Part shown: piece by piece, positions 22,755-35,582 of the stretch
How the letters are laid out: each line of letters begins with the position of its first letter
How positions within the stretch are numbered: the stretch's first letter is position 1
From: Chytridium lagenaria
Lineage: Eukaryota > Chytridiomycota > Chytridiomycetes > Chytridiales > Chytridiaceae
Direction of reading: 5' to 3'
Length of the DNA: 64,000 bases
NCBI GenBank assembly: GCA_025449115.1
Contig: JAHLKC010000059.1
Coordinates: forward strand, 1 to 64,000
Program-made: the position numbers and the translations under genes
The notes under the pieces: generated by a model
Told to the model about the DNA's origin: nothing
Seen by the model: only the letters and a program-made list of their open reading frames with translations
The model's database searches: none

Positions 22755-25138
22755 ATGCAGGGCGTTTTGGGACTCTCCAGAGAGTCTCTCTTTCAAGAGA
22801 AACCAATGGTCAAGCTTACAAATGTCCCTTCTCAATTCAACTCATGGCCGGAATACTTGAATGCCTTCAAGAACCTCGTTCTCGAAAACGCACGTGTAGA
22901 GCTCCTGCGCGATATTTCGGACCCAAGTTTCATTGAAGTAGATCAAGTCTTTAAAAACCGCTCCGAGAAGAAGGGAAAGAAGAAACTACGCCTGTCCATG
23001 CCTTCTAACCAGAATCAGCTCCATCTCGGTGATATTGCGTTCGTCGCAAGGGATGACGCCACAGGCTTGAAGAACCCAAAAGCCGATGCAGGATGGATTT
23101 TGGTTCGTAAGGTCGACCGCAAAGTGGACAGTATTGTTGTGACTTGTCTCTATTGGAACCTTCCTCCTGGAATGGAGACGTCTAAGTCGCTTTATTGTTC
23201 CGTTTTCGGGACTGCGGTTCCCACTGAACGAGTTTTGGATTCGATGGATAGGTTGACACAAGCGAAGGGAACGTCAAAGACTATCATTGGTACATTGTTG
23301 AAAGGCACTCCTGGGCCTTCGCAAACGCAGAACCCATTCTCCTTCGAATCCTCTGCAGCCTTCTGCACGCTTAACAGCTCTCAGAAGACAGCTGTTAAAG
23401 GAGCTCTGGGCCGTGTGAAGTCAGGGGGTTTTGAGTTGATCCAAGGTTTTAAGCATTTTTATTTTATCTCTTGCTTAACAACGCAATAGGCCCGCCTGGA
23501 ACGGGAAAGACGAAAACAACAGCGACGCTGATACTTGGATTGAGATCAAATCAGTTTAATAAGACTGTCTTGACGTGCGCACCTACCAATGTCGCGATGC
23601 TCGAAGTCGCCAAAAAAGTCATCGACATAAAGCCGCCCGATATTAGCGACCTCGAGATTCTCATCATCTGTCGAGAAGAACGTGCCACGGACCATTTGAA
23701 AGGTCCGTATATGAATTTTAATATTCACCACCGAATTCGGACCTATGGTCGGAGTCTTCTCGATCTTTCCAAGCGGTTAAATCAGTGCATCATTGACGAA
23801 GGAGCACACAAGGCCTTAAAACCTGCGGAAGTGAAACGCAAAGCTGTCTTGCTTTGGAAAATAGCGAAAGATTATACCTCTCTTAGGAATGAACTTGCCG
23901 ATTGCAGGCATTGTGCGATCAAGGAATTTGTTTGTCTCGTTGATCAGATCATTAATTACGCCGCGACTGCCGCCAAGTTTGAACAGGCAGTTGTGACTTC
24001 AAATAGTTTCGACTTTTGGAACTCGAATTGCAAAAAGGTTCGCGATTCTATCACAAAAGCTGTGTCGTTTGATAATAGCGGCCGATTATGGTCTCCATCA
24101 GTAAGAAAAGGCTCTTTCAAAAATGCGATGGAAATGTTTTTGCTGTCGAAAGCGCGGTTGGTTTTTTCGACCCTCAATGGAGCAATGGCTCAAATGGTTC
24201 AGCTAGTAAAGTATAGTGTCGTCATTGTAGATGAGGCGGCTCAGGTAGTTAAATTCATCCTTTATTTTAACGCATAATTTTTGTTTCTTTATTCCCTCTC
24301 TTTATTTTTCTAAAAAAAAAATTTCTTTCTTACATTCCTGTTACATACAACATTACAGGCGCTTGAGGCTGAAACTCTTTGCGCTTTGAAGGATGGCGTT
24401 GAAGCCATCATTATGGTCGGCGATACACGCCAATTACCCGCAACGGTTTTCTCAAAGCCGTGCGAAGCTGCAGGTTTCAAACGATCCCTTTTTCAACGGC
24501 TCGAATCTCTTAGCCATCCTGTACATTTTCTTGACACCCAGTATAGAATGCATCCGTCCATCTCCCGATACCCCTCTGAAATCTTTTACGACGGCAAGCT
24601 TAAGGACAGCGCTTGCGTGATGAAGCGCCATCATTCGTGGTACGCGTCTTTTCCTCCCGTGGAATTTTTCTCCCATCAAGGCTCAACTTCGGTGATCGAC
24701 AAAACTGGAAGCAGCAGCAATAAATACGAAGCAAGGCTCATTTGCGAGCATCTAGGGAAATTTCTTGCTGGTAAAAAGGGCGTGACGGTTGGCATCATCT
24801 GTCTTTATAAGGCGCAGGTTGCTCTTCTAAAGAACTTGTTACCGAACTGGATCACGGGAAACCTCCGCAAAGATAATACAATTTGCATCAACACAGTTGA
24901 CGGATTTCAAGGTCAAGAACGTAACATCATTATCGTGTCTTTGACGAAAACAAAATATGCTAGCGAGTTTGCGAATGATGCTTGTCGAACAAATGTTTCA
25001 TTGACCCGCGCGAAGGATGCGTGTTGGGTTTTTGGGGACGCGGTGGCATTCAAGGATGGGAAGTCGCATTGGGGCGCGTTTATGCAGCATGTTCATCGTG
25101 TGGGTCTGCCTCAGACCGTTAAGCCCGTTAAAAGATGA
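22755..25138 (+). CDS. SF1B helicase of the Sen1/Upf1 group
   Basis: An ATP-dependent RNA/DNA helicase with three clean exons: 22755-23445, 23490-24244 and 24359-25138. The frame needs no correction. Motifs in order: Q-type TLNSSQKTAV before the Walker A GPPGTGKTKT (23485-23513, spanning intron 1); APTNVA (Ia); Walker B VDEAAQ (24227-24244) just before intron 2; VGDTRQLP (III, near 24416); QYRMHPSI (IV, near 24540); VDGFQGQE (V, near 24897); and VSLTRAK (VI, near 24995). The N-terminal 220 residues look like the beta-barrel 1B region of this group. No CH zinc domain of Upf1 is present, so it is not Upf1 itself; Sen1/ZNFX1/SMUBP2-like relatives fit better. About 755 residues. Confidence 0.85.
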
Positions 25139-25693
25139 ATGGATTCTTCACTGAACTGGCGTTCATAGGGCAGCTTTGTGACAGTGTCAAAGTCTTTTTG
25201 TGAAATAGTAAGGTTGGCGACAAAAGCTTTGGGTGTGCGAATGGATGCTGCTTGAGATAATTGCTGATTGTGCTTCTTGCTTGACACTTACAAAATGATT
25301 TGCGTCTGGCTGGTCAACGATATTCCTTTTTTTTTTTTTTTTTTTGCGTTGTTATTCATTGTTTACTTTCTTTGCTAGCTGTGGTTGATGCTTGACACTT
25401 CGAACGTTACTACTACTGGCTGGTGTATGGCTAACAAAGATATTCTTCTTTTATCTTTTTGTTGTTGTTATTTACTGTTCACTTATCTACTGCTGGTTTC
25501 AAGCGTTTGCAGGCATTTCCTTTCACCAATAAATAGTTTTTTATATTTTCTTCAAAGGCTATCTGCGCGTTCCAGCAAACCTTCTTTTTAACAAAAAAAA
25601 AATATACAAGCCAATAATAAACACAAACATGCCCGACTACAAAAAAAACTCCCTCGCCGGGGCAGAAAACCAAAAAGAATACAAAAAACAAGC
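25139..25693. other. Convergent 3' region
   Basis: The space between the helicase stop and the CEP44 stop. T-rich, with a 20-base T run near 25327-25346 and two related segments around 25290-25345 and 25390-25450 (GCTTGACACTT..., CTGGCTGGT...AA.GATATTC) that look like a diverged duplication of about 100 bases. No gene seen. Confidence 0.45.
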
Positions 25694-28600
25694 TTAAGTC
25701 AACGATCGGGTGGGAGGTCGGCTACCAGCAAAGTTGGACTTTTCTTGAAGCAAAGCTGAAGTCCGCAGCATTCGATCTTCTAAACTTCGAATAACATCGT
25801 CCGTTGATCTCAATGCCTGCAAGGAATACCATCAACATCAGACAAAAGAAAGTTTCAAAAAAAAAAAACAGTGTAATCTCATCAAAGCGTACCGTTTGCG
25901 GTAACTTGTTAGAAATATCTTGAAAGACAGGAGGATTTGACCGCATTCTTGAGGAATCAATCTTTCCACAAGTAAATATAAAAGGGCAACGATAAGACAC
26001 TTTGTTACTCTGGAGGTGTTCTTACCAATCCTGAAGGTTCTGCAACCTTTATAAACGTGTCGCCATACACATGCTCCTCCTTATCTTTTCTTCTAACAGA
26101 TTTCACATTTTCTTCATCTCCACGAGTGAAATCATTTATTCCACCTCTCTCTGCGAAAAAAATTGACCCTTGCTGCGGTACATTTTCCAAAACAGAATGT
26201 ACAACGCGTTCCAACATGGACATGGCGTCGAGAAGTCTTTCAAGATCCTAATCGCACATCTGTGAGCCATAAAAAAGGAAAAAGGAAATCTTGAAAGATG
26301 CTCACATTATGAACTCGTTCATGTCCTTCAATAAGCCTCATTGTCGTTCGCTCAAGCGCCAACACCCTTCCAGAAAGATCCAGGTTATTCAATACCCCAG
26401 TACCTTTCCCCTGTTCACTTTCACCCACATCCCGTTTATGTACCGCGTGCCCAAACAATCCCTTTCCATCGCCTCTTCCTCCAACCTCGCTATTCAAGAC
26501 GGGCATACAAAGCGGTCCCGGCCGTGCCCCAATCACAGGTGATGGCTGATGCCCAGCTCCCACTGTAGCCGAAACATCTTTAAATGCTCCAACCTTGGCA
26601 TTGGAGGTAACGGACCCAGTACCCATGTTAACGGCCAGTGATGCGGTGGGAAGCGCGGCTCCACTGGGGCCCACGGGAGCCATTTCTGCATATCGAACAG
26701 GCTCTTGTGCATCATGGATGGCTTGTCGAGCTTGCTCCAGACGCATTTCATAAAGGCTGTTGAATCTCCTCGTAGGACCAGCGTTAAGTTGACCGTTCAT
26801 GTTGTTTTCGTCAAAGGCGGCCATGACAGATGGGGGTTGTTGAGCGGGTGGAGTTCGGGGTGAATTATTCCCATCCGGACCCTTTGTCTCTTGAGAGCCC
26901 AAACCATGCAAAGGGGGTTGATTATCTCCCTCCCTTCGCAAGAATACATCTTCAGCTGTCATTCCCAACCGCTCTCCCTTATGACCTCCAGCTCCTTTAT
27001 CAGATTGCGCCAGAAAGTTTCGTTGGGAAGTGGACTCTAAAGAAGTAGGACGAAGCGGCCCTCCCCCAAGCGGAGGTCTGAACGTTCCATTCGACGTTGA
27101 TATTCTCCCCAATAAAGAACCATTCCCAGAACCAGATAGAGGATGATCCGCCATTGACATTGGAACAGGAATGGGGGGTATTGCAGGTTCCCGATAAAGA
27201 CTTACATCTGCTTGGGACTCATCTGGCCCAGATTCCTCCAACCCCATGATGACGTTGTGAGAGGCATCCTCGATCATAGGATGCTCCAACCTCGTCTTCG
27301 TAAATTCTTTTCCCCCATCTTCATTCCCTAACGAAGAGGGAGCCGCTCCAAGCTCGGTGATCCTTTCCTGATGGCTCTTATCCGCATCATCTGCAGCCAC
27401 ATCACTCAGGCCAGGGTAGTAAAGATGGTGCGGGAGAAGAAGCGGTTGCTGCTGTTGTGTGGTGGGTGGCATAGGTGCAGGGACTGTTCGAAACGTCCCA
27501 GTGGAATGAGCAACCTGCTGACTCCAAATAGATGTCGCGATCAATCTTGTGGAAGGAGCATGGGCGACGGAATCTGTATCGGGCCCTGTAGCTGATGTGA
27601 TATCCTTGGACGCCCGTTGTACAGGAACATGGTTTTCTCCAAGATTATCAAGATAAGCGAGGCCTTGGCGCATTCCTTGATGATTTATTGCAGATGGCCC
27701 ACTATTCTGTGTTATATTTGCAGGGTCATGAATGTTGCGAAAAGGTTGAAAACGTTCTAGTTTTTGTTGAAAAAAATTGTATATGTAAATAAAAAAAACC
27801 AGTCAATGCGAAAAAAAAAAACAACTGAAATAATAATGCAATACCTTGTACGTGGGGTGATGTCTCTTCGTCGGAAGGCGGTGGGGGTGGAACATGAGTG
27901 GTGAGTTTAACTGGAAGTCCTCCGATTGTTGTATGAATGATATTGGTTTGGCGAGGAACCCTTGTCGATGGATCTAGAGAAAGAGATGGACCAGGTGGTC
28001 TAGATATTGGAGATGATCCAACTATATTTCTTCCAGAATGTCCGTCTAGCCTATCAGGGCCAGTGTACTGATGCATTGGGGAGTTGTAAGATCTTGAAAA
28101 GGCACTTTGTGGGGGCCGAGGGTGCGGGGAAACAGACAATGCTCTACGAGTGCGCATGGAGAAGTGGAAGCAGATGTTCTCTTTGTTTTCCGAGGATTGT
28201 GGGATATAAGTCCCCGTGTTTGGCGGTATTGCATTTTGGTTCCCTTGGCTCGCATATCGAGCTCCAGGAAAAGACAGGTTGTTTTTTGCACAGAATGTCT
28301 TGCATATCCGAATCAAGTCTGAAATAAATATAAGTTTCCGTTCGGCGAATCCCATAGAAAAGAACTGATCCTTGTTGAGTGTTGGTCTGAAGCTGAATTC
28401 GTCGCGGAGGAGTTTGTAAACGGCCTCGATGAATCTTGTGTCCCTCTTCCCGTAAAGGTCATGTCCCCTCTCTGATATGTATACTGCCAAAGCCGGAGAC
28501 GCATCCAGAAGCACAAAATGGATTAAGGGTAGAAAGCTCGTCGGATCACCGCGAGACAATCTATGTTGGTAGAATGGAAGTTGTCCTTAAGATAAAAGTC

Positions 28601-28744
28601 CACAAGGAGATGGAATAAACAGGACTTTTGAACAATGTAAGATGTGCTGACCTGACCAAGTCCATATGGGCAGAGTACTGGAATACTCCGTAGGTCCGTC
28701 TGTGTCTTGAATATGTTGTTGCGGATATCGCCCGTGGACGCCAT
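25694..28744 (-). CDS. CEP44: CEP44 domain centriolar protein
   Basis: CEP44 is a centriole-lumen protein needed to convert centrioles to centrosomes in animals. ATG at 28744 opens a short exon (MASTGDIRNNIFK...); the next exon (about 28320-28560) carries the family's signature: GDPTSFLPLIHFVL, then FIEAVYKLLRDEFSFRP and KDQFFSMGFAERKL, closely matching the CEP44 N-terminal domain. The rest is long and disordered (Pro, Ser, Gly-rich, with a short poly-Gln near 27450) and ends with two predicted coiled-coil helices: one near 26240-26300 joined to LDAMSMLERVV, and one in the last exon (ALRSTDDVIRSLEDRM). Introns lie near 27765-27845, 26233-26305 and 25817-25890. The exon 1 to 2 junction needs a one-base adjustment. 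Ends with TAA at 25694. Presence of this family implies a lineage with centrioles. Confidence 0.85.
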
Positions 28745-28850
28745 ATCGCCGTCCTTCTTTCCTTCTCGTATCCCAAACTTGTCCGAACAAGGATAGCAAA
28801 TTTTTTATAAATAAATATGTGATATTCAGAGAAGGCACCAAGGTAGGGAG

Positions 28851-28882
28851 GAAGGTAGGTAGGTAGGTAGGTAGGTAGGTCG
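28851..28882. repeat. (AGGT)n microsatellite
   Basis: About seven uninterrupted AGGT/GTAG units, upstream of the CEP44 start codon. Confidence 0.85.
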
Positions 28883-29229
28883 ATAGGTAGGTTGGTAAGC
28901 ATTTAACATCTGACTGGACAAGGATCAACTGTCTACAAACTTTGAGGATTCTTCCGTTCCTCATTCTCAAGACTTGCAAACAAGTAGTTATGAAGTACCT
29001 TTGTTTCGCCTCCCAACATTTTATAATATGTAAAAGAAAGAAAAAACATAGTTGACCTCCTGAATTAGAAAATACACTTACGGTGAAATGCTGTCCATTC
29101 CTGTTCTTTTCTTATTATAAAATGACCGACTCATCATCTATGGGTTTATTCATAAAAGTTTGATAATAAATTCTGTAATATCATTGGGGTGATTACACCC
29201 TCCAACCAGTACAAAGCGCCCGCGCTACG

Positions 29230-29498
29230 ATGTCTTTTTGGGGCTTCATCAAACCACCATACCAGCCCTCCACTTTATCTCCAACCTCGGCCCCACTATG
29301 GCCTCCTGCAACCACACCCTAAACGCCTCCTTCTACTACCGTCTCCACCAATCCAACGACATTGATATCCTGTATAAATTGGCCACTGAGGAGACCGCGC
29401 AGTAGCTTGCAAAAGCCTTCGTCCCTGGTATCCTAGCTATGCAAACCATCAACAGACACTGGCGACATATTCCTGAATATGCAGACCCACCTAAGTAG
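29230..29498 (+). pseudogene. Relic ORF broken by one shift and one TAG
   Basis: ATG at 29230 (MSFWGFIK) reads about 9-10 codons, then a one-base shift leads into TTIPALHFISNLGPTM and on through a coding-like stretch (HTLNASFYYRLHQSNDIDI, YKLATEETAQ) to TAG at 29402-29404. The same frame continues open (LAKAFVPGILAMQ, RHWRHIPEYADPP) to another TAG at 29496. I do not recognise the protein. It could be a dead gene, or a live one disturbed by sequencing errors. Confidence 0.35.
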
Positions 29499-30049
29499 CC
29501 GCCGTAGCAATTGAACCCCTCCTATTCAACCCCTCCTCTTAGATCCTGTATTATTATTTGTCGTAGCTAATAAATTGACATGAAGTTCTTGCGCGTTTTC
29601 CAGTGCTTTGCAAAGCGTTTTGCTCGATCGCCTGGCCTACGTATTGCGCGTCTTTCAGCACATTCAGAGGCGTTCTTCATCTCCAGTATATTGCTCGCCA
29701 TTTTTCATTCGCGCCCATTTCAACCCCGCCGTGTCAATATATACCTACGGTAGTAACTGCGTTAAGACTTTTAACCTGTTTCATCAATGGACTGATTCTT
29801 GAGTAACGTATGTGATGATGAGCATTCTCCTTTCTTTTAGCCTCACCCAGGCTCAGTCCTTGTGCTGATGCTTGATTGCCTCCACTTCATTTCATTTCAT
29901 TCAGGATGAGAAACATTGGTTCGTGCGTTGGTGTGCCCAAGTGTGTCGTCGAGGACTTGGGTGGTGGTGTGCAATGCGCTATCGACTGCATAGTAGACAA
30001 AACATGTCTACCTGATACGCCTCCCCATTGTTGCTGTTGTCTTTGTGGT

Positions 30050-30055
30050 TATAAA
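30050..30055 (+). promoter_or_regulatory. TATA box of first ABC gene
   Basis: TATAAA 84 bases before the ATG. The sequence just downstream (AGCTTTGAAGACGTCTAGCTGGTGCA) is related to that downstream of the TATA box of the second copy (...GAGAGCGTCCAGCCGGTGCA), so the core promoter was duplicated with the gene. Confidence 0.6.
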
Positions 30056-30133
30056 GCTAGCTTTGAAGACGTCTAGCTGGTGCACTTGTTATAATCTTGT
30101 TCTTAAAGCATTAAACAGTAGTGAGATAATATT

Positions 30134-33100
30134 ATGGAATCTACAACCAACCTCTATGCTGGCGATGTCCAGTCCAGCCCTATCTCTGTTGACGTCAACA
30201 AGATCTCCGATGTAAGAGACATTTCCAATCCGTCAACTTCGTCGTCCCTCACCCAAGGGATGGAGACGAAAAGAAGCCCCAGCAAATCTGTTGAAGACCG
30301 AGGCGTCATCAATCCAAACTTCGTGTCATGGGTGTCCCTACAATGGCTCGACAAATTCATGTTGCTAGGCTACAAGCGCCCTTTGGAGATTGAGGTGAGC
30401 TGTTTGACAGGATTGTCGTCTGAACGCTTTCACACATACATTGCATTCCCGCAATCTCTCACTAACATTTCTTATATTAATTTAAAAGGACCTGCCGCTT
30501 CTGAACCCAAAAGACCAAACTGCCGTGCTTTCTCAACTTATTGTTCCATATTGGGACAAACTTCGACTTCACTTGAAAGACCCCAAGCACGTTAAGCAAC
30601 CCCATCTTTTTAGTTTCGTTTTCCGGTAAGATTGCTTTTTTCTTTCTTTCATATGGTGCTAGAAATAACTTTCATTTTATTCTCCAAGGCAATTCTTCGG
30701 TATTTGGTTTTTCGGGTTCCTCTGCTTCGGTGTAGCGATCGGAAGTCAACTTACAGTTCCCACTTTTATCCAACAGGTAACACCTGAGTGTTTTTTAAAA
30801 GTTTATTAGTAGGCTAGATAAAATGTAAACTTATACTGCATAGATCATTTTTTATCTGCAACCCACCTACCCAAAAGAAAATCTTCTTATTCGGAGTGGT
30901 GTTGGGATCGCCTTTGTTCTACTCGGCCTACAGCTTGTATACACACTCTTTGGGCAAACAACCGCGCAAATCATTCGTACTATTACTGTTAATCTTAAGA
31001 CTGTTCTTATCGGTGCTGTCTATGAAAAGGTCAGTGCTTTCTCTTTAATGCTGTGCCAACGTGATTTTTGTTTCTTACTTTTCTTTAACACATACTTTTT
31101 CAATGTAATTAGAGCCTTCGACTTTCAAACGAGGCTGGCCAAAAGTTTACCCAGGGAAATATTTTAAACTTGATCCATGTCGACACTGTAGCCGTAAGTA
31201 TCAAAGATATTACCAATTGTGAATAATCTAATTAAATTATTTTCTTCACCTTTATCTGTACATCTAAAAGATCGCCGACTTTTTAGTTGAATCTCATATG
31301 GTTATTGTGACTCCAATTCAAGTTGCCGTCACTCTTTACCTTCTTTACACACTTTTGGGGTCAGCGATTTGGGCTGCTCTTGGCGCACTCTTTGCTTCTC
31401 TTTTACTCCAAGTATGTTTTCACTATTTCTTAATCTTTATCGTTTCACACCGTTAACTCTTTCAAAGGGTTGCGTCTTTAGTTTCATTGGCGGAGTCCAC
31501 AAAAATCTCCTCAGCTCAAGTGATGCTCGTTTAAAGCTTGTTCGCGAAATGCTGTACGCCATTCAGGTCATCAAGTTTCGCGCTTGGGAACCAATCTTCG
31601 AGACCCGCGTTGGAAACCTCAGGAACCAGCAGCTCAAAGCCCTCCGAAGCTTTAACACCATTATGGTCCTTTTCATCTGCTTGGCTCAGTTGACGCCGAT
31701 CCTTATGCCTATTGCCGCTTTCATCGCCTATGTAAGAAACTCTCCTGAGACTGGACTGGACCCCGCTGTCATCTTCCCTGCCTTGGGTCTTTTCCAAATT
31801 CTTATTTCGCCCATGTTTGTCCTTCCCACTGTGTTTTCGTAAGTATAAATTATCATCTGTCTCTTTCTTCGGTCAAACTCCACTTCTTATACCTTTGTTC
31901 ATTTCTCTAACTCTACCTTTCTTTTCCGTGTTTTCCGTATCATTAATCTAGAAACCTTATCCGGGCGATCGTCTCTTGGAACCGACTCTCCGCCTTCCTC
32001 CGTGCAAGTGAGAGTGAGCCCATCTTTGTCAACACCCAAGCTGATCCAAAATCTTCCGAGGACGAGAGTTCTGCCGCGATTCAAGTTGCCAATGGAACAT
32101 TCCGCTGGGAGCGTGTGGAGAATAAAGAGATGAAGGACAAGGGGAAAGGGCCAATAGATAAAAATAAGGGTGGGAAAGACGTTGTGAGTGACGTTGCGGT
32201 GGAAGATTCTGTAGATACACCTGAAGCCAAGACGAAACCTTTCTATGGGAAGAAGCCGGCGCCTACGGTGCTTCCTCCTCTTGAGCCTTTTATTAAGGAT
32301 TTGACACTTTCCATTCCACGAGGAAAACTTACCTTTGTTGTTGGCCCTGTTGGTGAGGTTTTCATTGACATCAACATTTGTTTTCATGTTTGCTTGGCTG
32401 TTCTCCTTCATTTTCTTCACGCTTAGACGTTTTACTTTCACCTAATCTTTTCCAACTTCACCAGGTTCCGGCAAGTCCAGTCTTCTTAACGCTATGATTG
32501 GTGAGATGACTCGTCTTGAGGGATCCGTCACATTCCATGGTCGGATCGCCTACGTCCCGCAACAACCGTGGATTCTTACCGATACCGTCGAAGGAAATGT
32601 GATATTTGGGTCGAGTCGCGCTGTTGACAGCGAAAGACTTGCGGAGGCTGTTCGGGTGACTGCCCTTGGGCCTGATCTGGAGAGATTGCCTTTCGGTATT
32701 AAGACACAGATTGGCGAGAAGGGAGTTAACATTAGTGGCGGACAGAAGGCGAGAGTTTCTCTTGGTGAGCGTTTTCTCCTTTCTCTTATTTTCTTTCTCT
32801 TAATAACTCCCTTTTGACTTTTGAAACTTTAACATATTATCTCTATTCCTTGTTTAGCCCGTGCCGTTTACGATGATGCCGATATTTTTCTCTTGGTAAA
32901 TGGGATTCATATTTGACTTTATGTGATTTTATTTTTTTTCTATGAAGCACTGTGCTAAGATGTGTTGCTGTAGGACGACCCTATCTCTGCTCTCGATGCC
33001 CACGTCGGACAGACCGTTTTCCAAAACTGCATTTTGGGAGCCCTCAACGACAAAACCCGTGTACTCGTCACCCACCAACTCCATCTTCTCCCACAAGCCG

Positions 33101-35582
33101 ATATCGTCATCGTCATGGATAATGGCTGTGTCGCGGAAATGGGAACATACCAAAGTCTTATCGCCACTGAAGGAAGTCGTCTGTCGATACTAATGAAAGA
33201 CTACAGCAGCAAACACGTCTGAAGATGGAACTACATCTAAGGGACACAAGCAGGATTTAAGCGCTAACGGGAAGGAGGATGAGAAGAAGAATGGTGGTCG
33301 AGATGCCGCAAACGTGGTTAATTCCGATGAGGAGGATAAACTGTTTGAAGATGAAGATAGGACCAAAGGAACTTTGAAGAAACAAGTATGGCTTAGCTTT
33401 TACAACGCTGCCGGTGGAACTGTTATGGTTGTTGGGATTATTGTGGCAGCTGTTCTTCAACAGAGTTTGGGCCTTACGACATCTCTTTGGTTGGCTTGGT
33501 GGTCGAGTGATCGATTCTCACTCTCGCAGACCACCTACCTTACTACTACGGTATCCTTGGTGGATCTCAAGCCGTCACCATGAGTTAGTATTTTTCTCTC
33601 GCCTTTTAAAAAAAATTCTTGTCACTAGCTTTATACTGATACCTCAGAAAAGTCTTTCTGAATGGACTTGTTGTTCTTGGTGGCTTCCTCGCCAGTGTAC
33701 ACTACCATAAGGCCGTCATGAAGCGTTTGCTCCGTGCTCCTATATCATTCTTTGAGAGCCAGGTGAGCTCATAATTCATTCGTAATCACTCCGACTTTAC
33801 TTTCTTTTCTTTACTTACTAAGCATCGATATGATCTGCTTTTCATTTGCAGCCCATCGGTCGAATTCTCAACCGATTTTCTAAGGACATTGAATCCTTAG
33901 ATCACGAAATCTGGATGTTTTTCTTTTTCGTCGTCTTCTCCACGGGATCCTTGTTAGCGTCAACCTCTCTCATCGCATACGTCGCCCCATATCTTCTCCG
34001 TAAGAGATGTTCCTCTTTTTCTCAATTCCTTACTTTTGTTTTTGTAAAGTCTTGATAGGGCCTCTTCTTGTTGTATACTACTTCATCTTGCGCTTTTACC
34101 GCACAACGATCCGCGAGGTCAAGCGTCTCGACTCCAACGAACGGTCACCCCTTTACGCGCATATCAGTGAGACGCTTTCGGGTGTCCCCAGTATTAGGGC
34201 GTTCAGGGTGGAGGAGCAATTTATTGCTAAGCAGAGGAGACTTCTTGATCTAAGCAACTCGCCGTCATTATACTCGTGTATTTCTATATGGTTATCTATT
34301 CGATTGAGGTAAGTAGACTCTGTAAGTAAATTGTGATTTTTAATGCAAAATCTTCAGATTATCGCTGGATTGATCATTTTCTCTCTTGGTCTTCTTGGGG
34401 TTACTTCCGCCATCAACCCTGCCCTTATTGGTCTCTCGCTCTCATACGCTTTAAATATTGTTGAAGACATTGGATTTCTTCTAAAGTCCATCGCTAACCT
34501 TGAGTCCGAGGTTGGTTTTTATGACCGTCTTTTTTTTGTGGGCTCTGACATCGTTTTGCAGATGAATGCGGTGGAACGTCTTGACACTTACGCGACCAGC
34601 TTACCACAGGAAGCCCTGAGCAACTTCCTTCCGACCCAAAGAAGGACGATTGGCCTCAAACTGGACGTATTGTGATTAGGAACCTCGAGGTCAGATATCC
34701 GAGTCGCCCTGATCATGCCGTCATCAAGGATCTTAAACCTGGAGATTAATCCTGGCGAAAAAGTAAATAGCATCGCTTCTTCCATTTGCATGAGCCGTGT
34801 ATTAAATATTGTCTCTTTCCCCAATCTAAGATCGGTGTTGTTGGAAGAACTGGTAGCGGCAAAAGTACTCTTCTCACCACCCTTTTCCGTCTGGTCGAAC
34901 CTCATTCCGGCACAATCGAAATTGACGGCCAAAACATTGAAAAGCTAGGACTCTCCCTTCTTCGCTCAAGTATTGGTATCATCACCCAAGAGCCTGTTCT
35001 CTTTTCTGGCACCATCCGCTCAAACCTTGACGTTGAAGGACTGTACCAGGATAACGAGATTTGGGATGTCCTTGAAATGATTGGAATGAAGACTTACGTG
35101 TCGCTGCTCTTTGGGAAGCTTGACGATCCTGTTAGCGAGAATGGAGAGAACCTTTCTGTGGGACAGAGACAGCTTATCTGCCTGGGGCGTGCCATGTGAG
35201 TTTTCATTAATCTTGTCTTGCTTTTCCGCAGTATGACTGTAGACCAAACTTACCAGAATTCTTCTTTCACAGTTTGTATCGCTCCCGTATCCTTCTCCTC
35301 GATGAAGCCACCGCATCCGTAGACCAGGCTGCTGACACCCTCATCCAACAATCCATCCAGACTCACTTCAAGTCTGCAACTGTCATCTCCATTGCTCATC
35401 GCTTGAACACCGTTGTGGGTCTTGACCGCGTTTTGGTGCTTCAAGACGGTGAAAAGGTGGAATTTGACGCGCCTGGAAAACTTCTCAACGACGAAAACAG
35501 CGCGTTTTGGAGACTCGCGCAAGTCACTGGAGAGGAAAACTTGCAACTGCTAAAGGTAATTGCGGCACAGAAGGAGATGTAA
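30134..35582 (+). CDS. ABCC-type full ABC transporter, copy 1 (YOR1-like)
   Basis: An exporter with two membrane domains and two nucleotide-binding domains (NBDs), no TMD0, of the fungal Yor1/MRP branch that pumps organic anions and xenobiotics at the plasma membrane. About 17 short introns. TMD1 spans about 30690-31990; NBD1 has Walker A GPVG-SGKSS split by an intron near 32349-32463, signature [12 protein letters not shown] and [10 protein letters not shown] (the degenerate D in place of catalytic Glu is usual for ABCC NBD1). An acidic Lys/Glu linker follows (33200-33380), TMD2 (33380-34560), then NBD2 with [26 protein letters not shown] and [11 protein letters not shown]. Frame breaks: the linker at 33203-33222 (two bases shorter than copy 2), near 33545, CCC for CCCC at 34614, AAA for AA at 34735. 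N-terminus: [15 protein letters not shown]. Ends TAA. Confidence 0.9.

Larger units (their letters stand above)
28883..30133. other. Intergenic region upstream of the first ABC transporter
   Basis: Contains a relic ORF at 29230-29498 (separate entry), otherwise no supported gene. A cysteine-rich open frame at about 29905-30076 overlaps the promoter and TATA box of the ABC gene and has no counterpart upstream of the second copy, so I do not call it. Confidence 0.5.

Noticed and set aside
28561..28979. Two overlapping minus-strand frames upstream of CEP44
   Set aside because: They read through the AGGT microsatellite as Pro/Thr/Tyr/Leu repeats and overlap CEP44 exon 1; low-complexity shadows.
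29876..30076. Cysteine-rich 66-codon open frame, possible small secreted protein
   Set aside because: It overlaps the TATA box and core promoter of ABC copy 1, has no signal peptide in the ATG-initiated form, and no match upstream of copy 2.
32494..32817. The identical 107-codon frames in both ABC genes as separate small proteins
   Set aside because: They are NBD1 exons of the two transporters that happen to read on into the following intron.
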